Source: Actinomycetota bacterium (GTDB lineage Bacteria > Actinomycetota > Thermoleophilia > Solirubrobacterales > Thermoleophilaceae). Taken from it: a stretch of DNA of 5,892 nt. A program made the position numbers and the translations under genes. Positions 4,859-5,892 of the stretch are shown in pieces. The notes under the pieces were generated by a model, which was not told the origin of the DNA, did not search any database, and worked only from the letters and a program-made list of their open reading frames with translations. Position 1 is the first letter of the stretch, and each line of letters starts with the position of its first letter. Location: the NCBI GenBank assembly GCA_005885165.1, contig VAXR01000150.1, forward strand, positions 1 through 5,892, given 5' to 3'.

Positions 4859-5892
4859 TTAGGTCGGTGACAGCGCCTGATCCCGCTCGGCCGCCGCGAG
4901 CGCCATCGCTGCCTCGATGTGCCCGAGGTGGGTGAGGGCCTGCGGGTAGTTGCCGCACGGTTCGCCGCGCCGCGTGTCGAACTCCTCCGAGTAGAGGCCG
5001 AGATCGCTGCTGGCGGCGACGGTGCGCTCGTAGCGGCGGCGCGCCTCGTCGACGCGCCCCTGCTGCGCCAGGCACTCGACGAGCCAGAACGAGCACGCCA
5101 GGAAGGCGCCCTCGCGCCCGGGCAGCCCGTCGCGCAGCTTGTAGCGGCGGATCAGGCCGTCGTCGTCGAGGTCCTTCGCGACGGCGTCTACCGTCCGCAC
5201 CATGCGCTCGTCCCTGTGGTCGACGAACCCCGCCCGCGGCAGGAGCAGCAGCGAGGCGTCCACGAGGTTGCGGCCGAAGACCTGGCGAAAGATCCCGCGG
5301 CGCTTGTCGTAGCCGTCGGACTCCACGGCGCTGCGGATCTGGGCCCGCGCGCGCTGCCAGCGCCGCCGGGGCGCCTCGCGCATGCTTTCCTCGGCCAGCG
5401 CCAGGCCGCGGTCGAGCGCGGCCCAGCACATCACCTTCGAGTGCGTGAAGTGAAGCCGCCGCCCGCGCCACTCCCACAGCCCGGCGTCGGGCTCGCGCCA
5501 GCGCTTTGCGGCGGCGTTGCAGATACTCGTGATGAAGCGCCAGAGATCGTCGTCGGGCGAGTTGCCGCGGGTGTGCCAGCGCCAGGCGAGGCTCACGATC
5601 TCGCCGTAGGCGTCGAGCTGGCTCTGCGTCACGGCCCCGTTGCCGACCCGCACGGGGCCCACCCCGCGGTAGCCCTCGAGCTCGTCGATCTCCTGCTCTC
5701 CGATCCGCCGCTCGCCGCCGAGCCCGTACACGATCTGCAGGTCCTCCACGTGGCCGGCCGAGCTGCGTTGGATGAACCTCCGGAAGCCGTCGGCCTCGCG
5801 CTCCAGGCCAGCCTCCGCCAGCGATCGAACGCTGAAGACCGAGTCGCGGATCCAGCTGTAGCGGTAGTCCCAGGTCCTGCCGGCCCCGAGCG
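4859..5892 (-). CDS. Glycoside hydrolase family 15 (trehalase/glucoamylase-like), C-terminal part, N-terminus beyond window
   Basis: An inverting alpha-glycosidase of GH15; actinobacterial members of this layout are often trehalases, others act on alpha-glucans. The frame is open to the right edge and codons start at 5890, giving 343 residues before the TAA at 4861-4859. A typical member is about 600 aa, so roughly 250-270 N-terminal residues are missing. The apparent GTG at 5749 is internal: the 47 residues before it (RTWDYRYSWIRD, fragment 5-16) are conserved family sequence. Other motifs, in fragment numbering: LQIVYGLGG (51-59); LEGYRGVGPVRVGN (71-84); LWEWRG (138-143), with E140 the likely general acid; HSKVMCWAALDRG (150-162); EGAFLACSFWLVE (260-272); YSEEFD (300-305), with E302 or E303 the likely general base; and GNYPQALTHLGHI (313-325). 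The (alpha/alpha)6 catalytic region appears intact. Trehalose versus maltosaccharide specificity cannot be decided here. No functional link to the redox genes is evident. Confidence 0.93.
   Translation of the reverse strand, partial: LGAGRTWDYRYSWIRDSVFSVRSLAEAGLEREADGFRRFIQRSSAGHVEDLQIVYGLGGERRIGEQEIDELEGYRGVGPVRVGNGAVTQSQLDAYGEIVSLAWRWHTRGNSPDDDLWRFITSICNAAAKRWREPDAGLWEWRGRRLHFTHSKVMCWAALDRGLALAEESMREAPRRRWQRARAQIRSAVESDGYDKRRGIFRQVFGRNLVDASLLLLPRAGFVDHRDERMVRTVDAVAKDLDDDGLIRRYKLRDGLPGREGAFLACSFWLVECLAQQGRVDEARRRYERTVAASSDLGLYSEEFDTRRGEPCGNYPQALTHLGHIEAAMALAAAERDQALSPT

Noticed and set aside
4859..5749. GH15 gene as a complete 296-aa protein starting at GTG 5749
   Set aside because: The frame stays open to the window edge and the codons before 5749 encode the conserved RTWDYRYSWIRD motif, so the gene is longer and cut by the window.

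Overview
The window is a high-GC stretch from what is most likely an actinobacterium, probably a deep-branching lineage of the Thermoleophilia/Solirubrobacterales kind. The reasons are the very GC-rich third codon positions, the type-2 (archaeal-like) valyl-tRNA synthetase, three families typical of F420/flavin redox biology in actinobacteria, and a GH15 trehalase-like enzyme. The taxonomic placement is inference.

Layout: positions 22-4323 hold a minus-strand run read from right to left. It encodes an LLM-class (luciferase-like, F420/flavin) oxidoreductase (4323-3469), a small predicted 4-helix membrane protein (3455-3027), a Ddn-like/DUF385 deazaflavin-dependent nitroreductase-family protein (3027-2527) and valS (2495-22). 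The first three are packed within 13 nt or overlap by 1 nt and look like one operon. valS follows after 31 nt and may have its own promoter. Diverging from the LLM gene across a 51-nt gap is a plus-strand PPOX-class F420-dependent oxidoreductase of the Rv0121/TIGR03668 type (4375-4815). A minus-strand GH15 glycosidase (4859 to beyond the right edge) converges on it.

The strongest anomaly is in valS. The reading frame is broken at about 504-509 at the start of the anticodon-binding domain, and roughly 28-29 conserved codons appear to be missing there. This looks like an out-of-frame deletion of about 80-90 nt, not a single-base slip. The catalytic and editing domains upstream and the rest of the anticodon-binding domain downstream are otherwise well preserved. 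It is either a recent lesion in a dispensable copy or an assembly/sequencing error.

Functionally, the centre of the window looks like a small F420/flavin redox cluster, with an LLM oxidoreductase, a Ddn-like protein and a PPOX-type protein around a shared divergent control region, plus an uncharacterised membrane protein. I found no tRNA, rRNA, CRISPR array, insertion sequence or convincing intrinsic terminator. No stretch over 300 bases lacks a gene.
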